Program-made: the position numbers and the translations under genes
Shown here: piece after piece, positions 34,947-42,342 of the stretch
How the letters are laid out: the number at the start of each line of letters is the position of its first letter
Position numbering within the stretch: the first letter of the stretch is position 1
Assembly (NCBI RefSeq): GCF_015594925.2
Contig: NZ_CP087590.1
Coordinates: 2,542,001-2,606,000 of the forward strand
Length of the DNA stretch: 64,000 nt
DNA from: Vibrio sp. VB16
GTDB lineage: Bacteria > Pseudomonadota > Gammaproteobacteria > Enterobacterales > Vibrionaceae
Direction of reading: 5' to 3'
The notes under the pieces: model-generated
Database searches by the model: none
What the model was told of the DNA's origin: nothing
Seen by the model: only the letters and a program-made list of their open reading frames with translations

Positions 34947-35942
34947 ATGACTATCAAAGTAGGTATTAATGGTTTTGGCCGTATCGGCCGTTTTGTATTT
35001 CGTGCATCTGTAGAGCGCACTGACATCGAAGTTGTTGGTATCAATGACCTTATCGACGTTGAATACATGGCATACATGTTAAAATACGATTCAACTCACG
35101 GCCGTTTCAACGGTACAGTTGAAGTTAAAGATGGCAACCTTGTTGTAAACGGTAAAACAGTACGTGTAACTGCTGAGCGCAACCCAGAAGACCTTAAGTG
35201 GGATGCAATCGACGTTGACGTTGTTGCTGAAGCAACTGGTCTTTTCTTAAATGACGAAACTGCTCGTAAACACATCACTGCTGGTGCTAAGAAAGTTGTT
35301 CTTACTGGTCCTTCTAAAGACGCAACTCCAATGTTCGTTATGGGCGTAAATGACAGTACTTATGCTGGTCAAGACATCGTTTCTAACGCTTCTTGTACTA
35401 CTAACTGCCTAGCTCCTATTGCTAAAGTTCTTAACGACAAGTTCGGTATCGAATCTGGTCTTATGACGACAGTTCACGCGACTACAGCAACTCAAAAAAC
35501 AGTAGATGCTCCTTCAGCTAAAGACTGGCGTGGTGGCCGTGGTGCTTCTCAAAACATCATCCCATCTTCAACTGGTGCAGCTAAAGCAGTAGGCGTTGTT
35601 CTTCCAGAACTAAACGGCCTTCTAACTGGTATGGCTTTCCGCGTTCCAACTGCAAACGTTTCTGTTGTTGACCTTACTGTTAACCTTAAGACGGCTACTT
35701 CTTACGAAGCTATCTGTGCTGCTATGAAAGAAGCATCTGAAGGCGAGCTTAAAGGTGTTCTAGGTTATACTGAAGACGCTGTAGTTTCTCAAGATTTCAT
35801 CGGTGAAGTTCAAACTTCAGTATTCGATGCTGCTGCTGGTGTTGCTCTAACTGACAAATTCGTTAAAGTTGTATCTTGGTACGACAACGAAATCGGTTAT
35901 TCAAACAAAGTTCTTGACCTAGTTGCTCACATCTCTAAGTAA
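34947..35942 (+). CDS. gapA: Glyceraldehyde-3-phosphate dehydrogenase
   Basis: A 331-residue enzyme, the length of E. coli GapA. It begins MTIKVGINGFGRIGRFVFRA with the NAD-binding glycine motif; the catalytic Cys150 lies in SNASCTTNCLAP, and SWYDNEIGYSNKV closes the chain. GGAG precedes the ATG. Codon use is strongly biased to preferred codons (for example GGT, GTT, AAC, CTT), unlike neighbours, as for a highly expressed gene. A terminator follows at 35976-36006 before yeaD. Confidence 0.97.
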   Translation: MTIKVGINGFGRIGRFVFRASVERTDIEVVGINDLIDVEYMAYMLKYDSTHGRFNGTVEVKDGNLVVNGKTVRVTAERNPEDLKWDAIDVDVVAEATGLFLNDETARKHITAGAKKVVLTGPSKDATPMFVMGVNDSTYAGQDIVSNASCTTNCLAPIAKVLNDKFGIESGLMTTVHATTATQKTVDAPSAKDWRGGRGASQNIIPSSTGAAKAVGVVLPELNGLLTGMAFRVPTANVSVVDLTVNLKTATSYEAICAAMKEASEGELKGVLGYTEDAVVSQDFIGEVQTSVFDAAAGVALTDKFVKVVSWYDNEIGYSNKVLDLVAHISK

Positions 35943-35975
35943 GCATTAGTTTGAGGCTTTCTTTGAAAGCATAAG

Positions 35976-36006
35976 AAAAAGGCGGCCATTGTGTCGCCTT
36001 TTTTGT
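35976..36006 (+). terminator. Intrinsic terminator after gapA
   Basis: AAAAGGCG and CGCCTTTT pair around a 10-base loop, with further T afterwards. It lies about 35 bp after the gapA stop and about 30 bp before yeaD. Confidence 0.75.
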
Positions 36007-36034
36007 TTCTATAATTTAAGGAAAGTAATCTCCT

Positions 36035-36916
36035 ATGGAAAAATATCTTCCCGTCATTGGTCCTCTTGCCGACCACGTGACCGTCATCGAAAAAGATGGC
36101 ATCAAGATCATTCGCGTTGCTCACCCTAAAGCAACGGCAGACATCTCCTTACATGGTGGGCATGTTCTTTCGTTCAAACCAACAGGCCAAGAAGATGTTA
36201 TCTGGCTTAGTGAAGAAACCGAATTCGAGCCGACTAAAGCAATTCGTGGTGGCATCCCTGTCTGTTGGCCTTGGTTTGGCCGACTTGCTGCCCCTGCGCA
36301 CGGTTTTGCTCGTACAAGTTTGTGGCATCTCGTTGAACACAGAGAATCAGATGATGGGGTTATCATCTGTTTAGGCCTTGAAGAGAGCGAAGAAACAATG
36401 GCTGTATGGCCATATACTTTCCAAGTTCGTCTATATGTTGAGGTAGCGGACGATCTTAAAGTCACGCTCGAAATCAATAATACGGATGACAAGGCATGGC
36501 AATTTTCCGGCGCACTCCACACCTACTTCAATGTTGCTGATATCCGTGACACGGTGACCACTGGTATGGGGTCGGAATATATGGATAGCCTTCAGAGTGG
36601 CAAGGTATGCCAAGGTGGAGCGGAGCTTCAGCTAACGGATACCGTTGACCGTGTTTATACTCAGCCAGAAGAGACAATCGAAATCGCCGATCCAAGCAAT
36701 GACCGTATTATTGTCATTAAAAACAAAGGCGACAACTCTGCTGTAATATGGAACCCTTGGGAAGCCGGAGCTAAAGCAATGGGTGATATGGCAGAAGATG
36801 GATACAACACCATGCTGTGTGTTGAATCGACCTATCATGCAACAAGTATGGAAACAGGCAAAATGCTTCAGCCTGACGAAAGCTACCAGCTCATCACACA
36901 GATCAGCGTCAAATAG
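36035..36916 (+). CDS. yeaD: D-hexose-6-phosphate mutarotase family protein
   Basis: A 293-residue aldose-1-epimerase-like protein of the YeaD family. Typical features are ISLHGGHVLSFKPTGQEDVIWL, RGGIPVCWPWFG, HGFARTSLW with an active-site His, ALHTYFNVAD and a C-terminal CVES. It interconverts anomers of hexose-6-phosphates near glycolysis, in keeping with its position after gapA, as in E. coli. AAGGAAAG precedes the ATG by a dozen bases. Confidence 0.92.
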   Translation: MEKYLPVIGPLADHVTVIEKDGIKIIRVAHPKATADISLHGGHVLSFKPTGQEDVIWLSEETEFEPTKAIRGGIPVCWPWFGRLAAPAHGFARTSLWHLVEHRESDDGVIICLGLEESEETMAVWPYTFQVRLYVEVADDLKVTLEINNTDDKAWQFSGALHTYFNVADIRDTVTTGMGSEYMDSLQSGKVCQGGAELQLTDTVDRVYTQPEETIEIADPSNDRIIVIKNKGDNSAVIWNPWEAGAKAMGDMAEDGYNTMLCVESTYHATSMETGKMLQPDESYQLITQISVK

Positions 36917-36959
36917 TATCCGTACATTCACCATCTACTTCGTAAAGCATGAATCTATA

Positions 36960-36999
36960 CTGGTATTCGACCCCCACTTTTTTGGGGATCGAATACCAG
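36960..36999. repeat. Long hairpin after yeaD
   Basis: CTGGTATTCGA and TCGAATACCAG pair perfectly over 11 bases, and a CCCC/GGGG pairing inside continues the stem. It lies about 45 bp after yeaD. No U-run follows, so it may be a palindromic repeat or a non-canonical terminator. Confidence 0.55.
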
Positions 37000-37124
37000 C
37001 TAACCTTTATCGATGACTTCGAAGCCCTTATCCAAAGCACAACAACGAATAGATTCTCTCTGTACTCGAAATAACTCACACATAGCGTTACAATCTCAGA
37101 ATATTCTCACTATCTAAGTTGCTC

Positions 37125-37943
37125 ATGCTTTATCAATGTCCACTTTGCTCTGAAAAACTAAAACAAGAACCACGCTTTTACCAATGCGCGAATAATCATC
37201 AATTCGATATCGCTAAGGAAGGTTATGTCAATCTGATCCCTGCGAATAAAAAACGCTCGAAAAATCCGGGTGACAATACTGAAATGATGCAGGCAAGGAG
37301 ACGTTTTCTCGGCAGTGGTCATTATGCTCAGTTACAGCAGCAAGTAGCACAAACCTGTTTAGAAAAGCTGAACAATACCGATTTTAACATGTTAGATATC
37401 GGCTGTGGGGAAGGCTATTATACCAATGAACTCGATTATCAACTTAGACAGGCTGGGCATGAACCTAACGTGTTTGGATTGGACATATCGAAGGTTGCAG
37501 TCAGGTATGCGGCAAAAAAATACCCCCTTTGCCACTTTTCGGTTGCTTCGAGCCAGAATTTGCCATTCTTAGATCACTCTCTTAATCTAATTTTACGCAT
37601 CTATGCCCCGTGTAATACTGAAGAGATGAATCGATGTGTCGCCGAGAATGGCGTCGTCGTAACTGTCACACCTGCTGCACGGCATCTATATCAACTGCGT
37701 GCACTCATTTATGATGATGTTCGCCTGCATGACGAAGCCATCGAAACGATAGATGGCTTTACTCTCGAGCACGAAGAGCACCTAAGCTACCAAATGAATT
37801 TAGAAGAATCTGAATCACTCGATCTGCTACAGATGACACCATTTGCATGGAAAGCGACCGACTCGGTAAGACAGCAATTAGTAAATACCCCTGCATTTAA
37901 TTGTGAGGCAGATTTCATGATAAGGGTTTATCGAAAAAATTAA
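37125..37943 (+). CDS. rlmA: 23S rRNA (guanine-745-N1)-methyltransferase
   Basis: A 272-residue methyltransferase. An N-terminal zinc finger (CPLCSEKLKQEPRFYQC, then NNHQFD) precedes AKEGYVNLIPANKKRSKNPG and the SAM site LDIGCGEGYYTNEL; IYAPCNTEEM and LLQMTPFAWKA are family-typical. It methylates G745 of 23S rRNA, a modification linked to ribosome assembly and macrolide behaviour. An ATG is used here; a TTG two codons earlier is possible. It follows the gapA-yeaD group but is a separate unit. Confidence 0.94.
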   Translation: MLYQCPLCSEKLKQEPRFYQCANNHQFDIAKEGYVNLIPANKKRSKNPGDNTEMMQARRRFLGSGHYAQLQQQVAQTCLEKLNNTDFNMLDIGCGEGYYTNELDYQLRQAGHEPNVFGLDISKVAVRYAAKKYPLCHFSVASSQNLPFLDHSLNLILRIYAPCNTEEMNRCVAENGVVVTVTPAARHLYQLRALIYDDVRLHDEAIETIDGFTLEHEEHLSYQMNLEESESLDLLQMTPFAWKATDSVRQQLVNTPAFNCEADFMIRVYRKN

Positions 37944-38070
37944 CTCGTTTCTTATTAATTGGTCTAGTTATTGCTTAAATTAACTACAAACAGAAAACGG
38001 CAATAATAGTTAAACTTTTTGCCGCTTATGTCGATATCTAATCTATAAGAAGAAATCATTGAGGCAATCT

Positions 38071-38427
38071 ATGACGCCAGTAGGGAATACTAACGCTTCC
38101 ACGTTACAAGCGACTCAGGCGAAACAAGCCAGTTCTCAACCTCAGCCGTCTGAAACGAAAGAGTCGTTCACACCACTGAAGGTCGAAAAGAATAAAGTCA
38201 CACTGTCTGATGAGGGTAAAGCCTTACTAACCGCTTTACAGCAGATCGATAAAGAAGCGAGTGATACTGAGCACGTCAAACCAACTACAGTCGAATCCTT
38301 TACTCACGGAGCTCTGGGACTAGATCATCCAGAAGAGATAGAAGAAGTCGAGGATACTAGCTATACGGCAGGCCAATACCTCAAGGGTGCTATTTCAGTG
38401 GGTGCAATTATATTAGCGTTGGCATAA
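38071..38427 (+). CDS. Hypothetical protein, 118 residues
   Basis: I do not recognise this protein. The first half is Gln/Ser/Thr-rich and disordered-looking, the middle has KVTLSDEGKALLTALQQIDK, and the C-terminus ends in a short hydrophobic helix (GAISVGAIILALA). The ATG chosen has TGAGGC upstream; a TTG four codons earlier is possible. The layout, with a soluble part and a C-terminal hydrophobic tail, suggests a membrane-tail-anchored or surface-associated small protein. It converges on the 35-residue gene. Confidence 0.6.
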   Translation: MTPVGNTNASTLQATQAKQASSQPQPSETKESFTPLKVEKNKVTLSDEGKALLTALQQIDKEASDTEHVKPTTVESFTHGALGLDHPEEIEEVEDTSYTAGQYLKGAISVGAIILALA

Positions 38428-38434
38428 AGACAGC

Positions 38435-38542
38435 CTATCGCTCTATTTTTATGTTACGCAATGTAGATTTAGCTTTATACATGTCTTTTGCCACCACAAG
38501 CGCAAAACCGAATACGACCAACATACCTATAAATTCGAACAT
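38435..38542 (-). CDS. Small single-span membrane protein, 35 residues
   Basis: The reading frame gives a start with GAGGTAAGGA directly upstream and 35 residues before a TAG. The sequence starts with a hydrophobic segment of about 18 residues (FIGMLVVFGFALVVA) and ends in a basic tail (KAKSTLRNIKIER). This is the usual form of bacterial small membrane proteins. It lies tail to tail with the 118-residue gene. No family is recognised. Confidence 0.6.
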   Translation of the reverse strand: MFEFIGMLVVFGFALVVAKDMYKAKSTLRNIKIER

Positions 38543-38804
38543 TCCTTACCTCTAATATTAAAAGTGGATCAAGATCACATTTTACAACGTAAAACACTTT
38601 AATGAAATAGGATATTGCGAAAAGATACCGCAATCGTTCATTGTTTTTTATTTTAATCAAATTGAAGGGACAGCGGCCTTGTTCACTAGAATAAAATGGC
38701 GGCCCTTGATTTCATTCTATTGAACTCGACAACAAAGCCATGTGTCCATGAGGCAAATAAAAGCCGCCTACTTTGGCCGCTAATTTTGTACAGTATTGGC
38801 TAAA

Positions 38805-39245
38805 TCATTTTACGGAAATAAACACGCTAACATCAAACGTTCCGTCATGATGAGAATGGTACAACTCAAAACATGGCCTGTCGTCCATTTCGTCACCCGA
38901 AGTCATCATCTGTTCGATTAAATTGTCCCAGAGCTCGATAATCTGTGGAACACTTGAGGTATGCTTTCGGGCGGTAATATACTTGCCACCTGGTAGTTGC
39001 TGTAATTGAATACCCTCAGATGCTTTAACGTTACAGGGAACCATGACGCCGATATCTGCGCGGCAATTTTCAGGTGGGGTAACATCTGGATCATCGTGGA
39101 AGATATGAACACGCTTAATATCAACAAGACTTTTGGTCGCCGACCACTTGTGAATCTTGTCTATCGCTTCTGGAATGCCTTGACCATATGGTCCTACTAG
39201 CCGCACATAGGCTATTTTGAAAGGCTCTAACACTTGAGTTTCCAT
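38805..39245 (-). CDS. GyrI-like/AraC effector-binding domain protein
   Basis: A 146-residue single-domain protein of the GyrI-like fold: FKIAYVRLVGPYGQGIPEAI at the start, DIGVMVPCNVKASEGIQLQQ in the middle and a conserved glutamate in CFELYHSHHDGTF near the end. The fold binds small hydrophobic ligands or, in SbmC, DNA gyrase. No DNA-binding domain is attached. The 293 bp before it and the YcgN gene end show no further recognisable feature. Confidence 0.85.
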   Translation of the reverse strand: METQVLEPFKIAYVRLVGPYGQGIPEAIDKIHKWSATKSLVDIKRVHIFHDDPDVTPPENCRADIGVMVPCNVKASEGIQLQQLPGGKYITARKHTSSVPQIIELWDNLIEQMMTSGDEMDDRPCFELYHSHHDGTFDVSVFISVK

Positions 39246-39538
39246 AAGTTACTCCCCTATATCCATGTTTAAAGTAGGCTTATTAATTATACGAGCAGTG
39301 ATAATAAAATACATCCGTTTTTACATTTCTATCGATTTCTACCTGTCTCTAATCTACGCCGGTTGTTTCCAAAGCAAACATTTGACTTAGCAGTCTAGAT
39401 ATTAGGGATAACTTCAAGACGATAGAACGAGGATGCATAGCCGCTTTGAGTTGATTATGCATTCCCGCGCAGGATCATCGGAAAGAGGATATTGACGATT
39501 ATTGATAACGCGGTTTTAAGACTATTCGGTAGTCAGCA

Positions 39539-40006
39539 CTAACCCTTGTCAAGACTGATTTCTAAGGCGTCTCTATTTGGATGATTCTGAATGTGGTCTT
39601 CCCAATTGACTACATCTATTTCATACACTACCTTGCCACGTACGCTTTCCCCTGCGGCATGCATTGCTGACTTAGAGCCGGTAATAAGTGGATGCCACTT
39701 AGGTAGAGGTTTGCCTTCCGCAAGCATTCGGTAAGAGCACGTTTCTGGTAACCAATTAAACTCGGAAATCTTATCCCTGCTTAATTTAAGGCACTCTTCT
39801 CCAGATTCAAAACGGTTTGGATAATCTTTGCAGCTACAGCTTTTACTGTTAAGCCAACTGCACGCGACATTGGTGTAGTAGACTTGATCGGTGTCTTCAT
39901 CCATCAATTTGTGTAGACAACATTTACCGCATCCGTCACAAAGAGATTCCCACTCACTTTCTGTCATTTGTTCTAGAGATTTGTCTTGCCAAAATGCGTT
40001 TGTCAT
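39539..40006 (-). CDS. ycgN: YcgN family cysteine-cluster protein (UPF0260)
   Basis: A 155-residue protein with the YcgN pattern: FWQDKSLEQMTESEWESLCD, the CDGCGKCCLHKL cluster, NVACSWLNSKSCSCKDYPNR and WLPETCSYRMLAEGKPLPKW. The conserved cysteines probably bind a metal or iron-sulfur cluster. No enzymatic role is known. It is divergent from another cysteine-cluster gene across about 135 bp. Confidence 0.9.
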   Translation of the reverse strand: MTNAFWQDKSLEQMTESEWESLCDGCGKCCLHKLMDEDTDQVYYTNVACSWLNSKSCSCKDYPNRFESGEECLKLSRDKISEFNWLPETCSYRMLAEGKPLPKWHPLITGSKSAMHAAGESVRGKVVYEIDVVNWEDHIQNHPNRDALEISLDKG

Positions 40007-40141
40007 TGAAGTCTACTTAATTTCTATTTGGGCGGGTTTTATACCCCTACACCTGTAAAAGTGCAAGAAAATAGTTGCTGTACAGCAAAGGGACTTTTGT
40101 TACTATCGCGCTCCGATTTATCGTTATCTTGAGGCTCAATT

Positions 40142-40390
40142 ATGGAATGTCGATTAGGATGTGGAGCATGCTGCATCGCCCCAAGCATATCTTCATCTAT
40201 TCCAAGAATGGAAAATGGTAAACCCGCGGGTGTTCGCTGTGTCCAATTAGACAGTAATAACCTTTGCAAGTTGTTTGGGCGCTCAGAACGGCCTAAAGTC
40301 TGCCATGACTTTAAAGCCTGCCCTTCACTCTGCGGTAAATCGAACCAAGAAGCGTTCGAGAACATTCAAGAGCTTGAGCGTCTTACGTAA
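40142..40390 (+). CDS. YkgJ family cysteine-cluster protein
   Basis: An 82-residue protein with CRLGCGACC near the start and CVQLDSNNLCKLFG, CHDFKACPSLCG afterwards. This is the CxxCxxCC-type putative zinc or iron cluster family (YkgJ/UPF0153). It is divergent from ycgN, a member of the same broad cysteine-cluster superfamily. The ATG follows the T-rich start of a short leader. Confidence 0.88.
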   Translation: MECRLGCGACCIAPSISSSIPRMENGKPAGVRCVQLDSNNLCKLFGRSERPKVCHDFKACPSLCGKSNQEAFENIQELERLT

Positions 40391-40573
40391 CCACCCTTTT
40401 CTTTTTCTGCTTTAATTTCAAAACTGAGTAAACCAACACAAATTTTCTTATTTATTGGAATACACACGATAATTAGTATTTACTAGCGAATTCGTTTCCA
40501 TGATGCCAACGCAATATCGTCCGTTAAAGTCTATAGTTCTCATGTTATTTGTCTGAATTTAAAGGTTATTAAT

Positions 40574-41266
40574 ATGAATAAGTACATTGCTGAACTGTTT
40601 GGCACATTTTGGTTGGTCCTTGGCGGTTGCGGCAGTGCGGTATTGGCCGCGGCATTCCCTGATGTAGGTATTGGCCTGCTTGGCGTCTCTCTCGCCTTTG
40701 GTTTAACCGTATTAACGATGGCCTACGCAATAGGGCATATATCTGGTTGTCACCTTAACCCTGCAGTCTCTATCGGCTTGTGGGCGGGTGGACGGTTTGA
40801 AGCAAAAGAATTGGTCCCATACATCATTTCACAAGTAATCGGTGCCGTGCTTGCAGGTGGGGTTTTATTTATCATCGCTTCCGGCCAGACTGGGTTTGAT
40901 GCTGTTGCGTCTGGTTTTGCGGCAAACGGATACGGAGAGCACTCTCCTGGCCAATATTCCATCATGTCAGCTCTGGTTATTGAAGTCGTTATGACCATGA
41001 TGTTTCTTGTCGTCATATTAGGTGCGACCGATGCTCGGGCCCCTGCAGGTTTTGCCCCAATTGCTATTGGTTTATGCCTGACGTTGATTCACCTAATTAG
41101 TATCCCAGTCACAAACACTTCAGTTAACCCTGCTCGAAGCACTGGTGTCGCCTTATACACTGGTGATTGGGCTATGTCGCAACTCTGGCTTTTCTGGGTA
41201 GCCCCCATTATTGGTGCCATTCTTGGTGCCATTGTTTATCGAGTGATAAGTAAAGAAGAGCGTTAA
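40574..41266 (+). CDS. aqpZ: Aquaporin Z
   Basis: A 230-residue channel with six membrane segments and two NPA boxes: CHLNPAVSIGLWAGG and SVNPARSTGVALYTGDWA. E. coli AqpZ is 231 residues. It starts MNKYIAELFGTFWLVLGGCG as the family does. It allows rapid water flow during osmotic change, useful to a marine or estuarine bacterium. A strong terminator follows 17 bp after the stop. Confidence 0.96.
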   Translation: MNKYIAELFGTFWLVLGGCGSAVLAAAFPDVGIGLLGVSLAFGLTVLTMAYAIGHISGCHLNPAVSIGLWAGGRFEAKELVPYIISQVIGAVLAGGVLFIIASGQTGFDAVASGFAANGYGEHSPGQYSIMSALVIEVVMTMMFLVVILGATDARAPAGFAPIAIGLCLTLIHLISIPVTNTSVNPARSTGVALYTGDWAMSQLWLFWVAPIIGAILGAIVYRVISKEER

Positions 41267-41283
41267 ATCGACACTAAAATCAG

Positions 41284-41312
41284 AAAGGGTTGCCCGTTGG
41301 CAACCCTTTTTT
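41284..41312. terminator. Terminator between aqpZ and recR
   Basis: AAAGGGTTGCC and GGCAACCCTTT pair perfectly over 11 bases around CGTT and run into T on the plus strand. The opposite strand ends in T as well, so it should stop both the aqpZ and the recR transcripts. Confidence 0.85.
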
Positions 41313-41910
41313 ATAGTTTTTGTCTACCAAGCAATGAGTGGGACAACGTTGTACCATCAACAAACTCAAGCTCACCACCGACAGGTACTCCGTGAGCAAT
41401 GCGGCTGGCATTTACACTATGAGCATGGCACAGCTCTGCGATGTAGTGTGCGGTAGCCTCACCCTCAACCGTGGGGTTAGTCGCAAGAATAACCTCATTG
41501 ATGTTGCCTCTTTGTAGGCGGTAGTCCAGTACATCTAATCCAATATCACTAGGGCCGATACCATCCAATGGCGACAGATGACCCATCAATACAAAGTAAC
41601 GTCCAGAAAACTGTCCTGTCGCTTCTACAGCGGCAATGTCTGCCGGGCTTTCAACCACACAGAGCAAACCATTTTCTTGGCGTTTAACATTAGTACATAT
41701 ATGGCAAGTCTCTTCCTCGGTAAAGGTTCGACACTCACTACAATGGCCTATTTCTGTCATTGCTTTGGACAAGGCTTCAGCAAGCTGTAAGCCGCCCTTT
41801 CTATTTCTCTGTAACAAATGAAAGGCCATACGTTGTGCCGACTTGGGGCCAACCCCAGGTAGACATCGTAAGGCCTCCATCAATTGTTCCAGCATTTGAC
41901 TGGTGCGCAT
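41311..41910 (-). CDS. recR: Recombination mediator RecR
   Basis: A 199-residue protein: LEQLMEALRCLPGVGPKSAQ (helix-hairpin-helix), zinc finger CSECRTFTEEETCHIC and Toprim region VVESPADIAAVE, then GVPVGGELEFVDGTTLSHSL. It works with RecF/RecO to load RecA at gaps. It is the last gene of the dnaX-ybaB-recR operon, 19 bp after ybaB. Confidence 0.97.
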   Translation of the reverse strand: MRTSQMLEQLMEALRCLPGVGPKSAQRMAFHLLQRNRKGGLQLAEALSKAMTEIGHCSECRTFTEEETCHICTNVKRQENGLLCVVESPADIAAVEATGQFSGRYFVLMGHLSPLDGIGPSDIGLDVLDYRLQRGNINEVILATNPTVEGEATAHYIAELCHAHSVNASRIAHGVPVGGELEFVDGTTLSHSLLGRQKL

Positions 41911-41929
41911 AAAACTCGTCTATTTATAC

Positions 41930-42262
41930 TTAGAAAGGCATTTTCATACCTGGTGGTAATTGCATACCACCAGTTACAGACGCCATTTTCTCTTTTTGCG
42001 TCTCTTCAACACGGCGAGCCGCATCATTGAAAGCTGCTGCGATTAGATCTTCTAGCATTTCCTTGTCATCTTCCATCAAGCTCTCATCGATATCTACACG
42101 ACGAACGCTGTGAGAACCTGTAATGGTTATTTTAACGAGGCCAGCACCAGACTCACCAGTGATTTCCATCTTTGCGATTTCTTCTTGAAGCTTTTGCATT
42201 CGATCTTGCATCTGCTGGGCTTGCTTCATCATGTTGCCCATACCGCCTTTACCACCAAACAT
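41930..42262 (-). CDS. ybaB: Nucleoid-associated protein YbaB/EbfC
   Basis: A 110-residue protein of the YbaB/EbfC family: MGNMMKQAQQMQDRMQKLQE (coiled coil), SHSVRRVDIDESLMEDDKEM and the PPGMKMPF tail. It forms a dimer that binds DNA. It lies between dnaX and recR on the same strand, as in most gammaproteobacteria. Confidence 0.97.
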   Translation of the reverse strand: MFGGKGGMGNMMKQAQQMQDRMQKLQEEIAKMEITGESGAGLVKITITGSHSVRRVDIDESLMEDDKEMLEDLIAAAFNDAARRVEETQKEKMASVTGGMQLPPGMKMPF

Positions 42263-42342
42263 TTTGTTTCTCTCTGGTTAAGTTGATTAATGTCGATTCA
42301 CGTCTAATTAAATATGGGGTCAATTACAGTATCTTCAACCCT

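Noticed and set aside
37995..38033. CGGCAA/TTGCCG hairpin after rlmA
   Set aside because: Only six paired bases with a long loop and no clear T-run; too weak to call a terminator.
40039..40365. 108-codon frame opposite to the YkgJ-type gene
   Set aside because: The plus-strand frame has the CxxCxxCC family pattern; the opposite frame has no recognisable feature.
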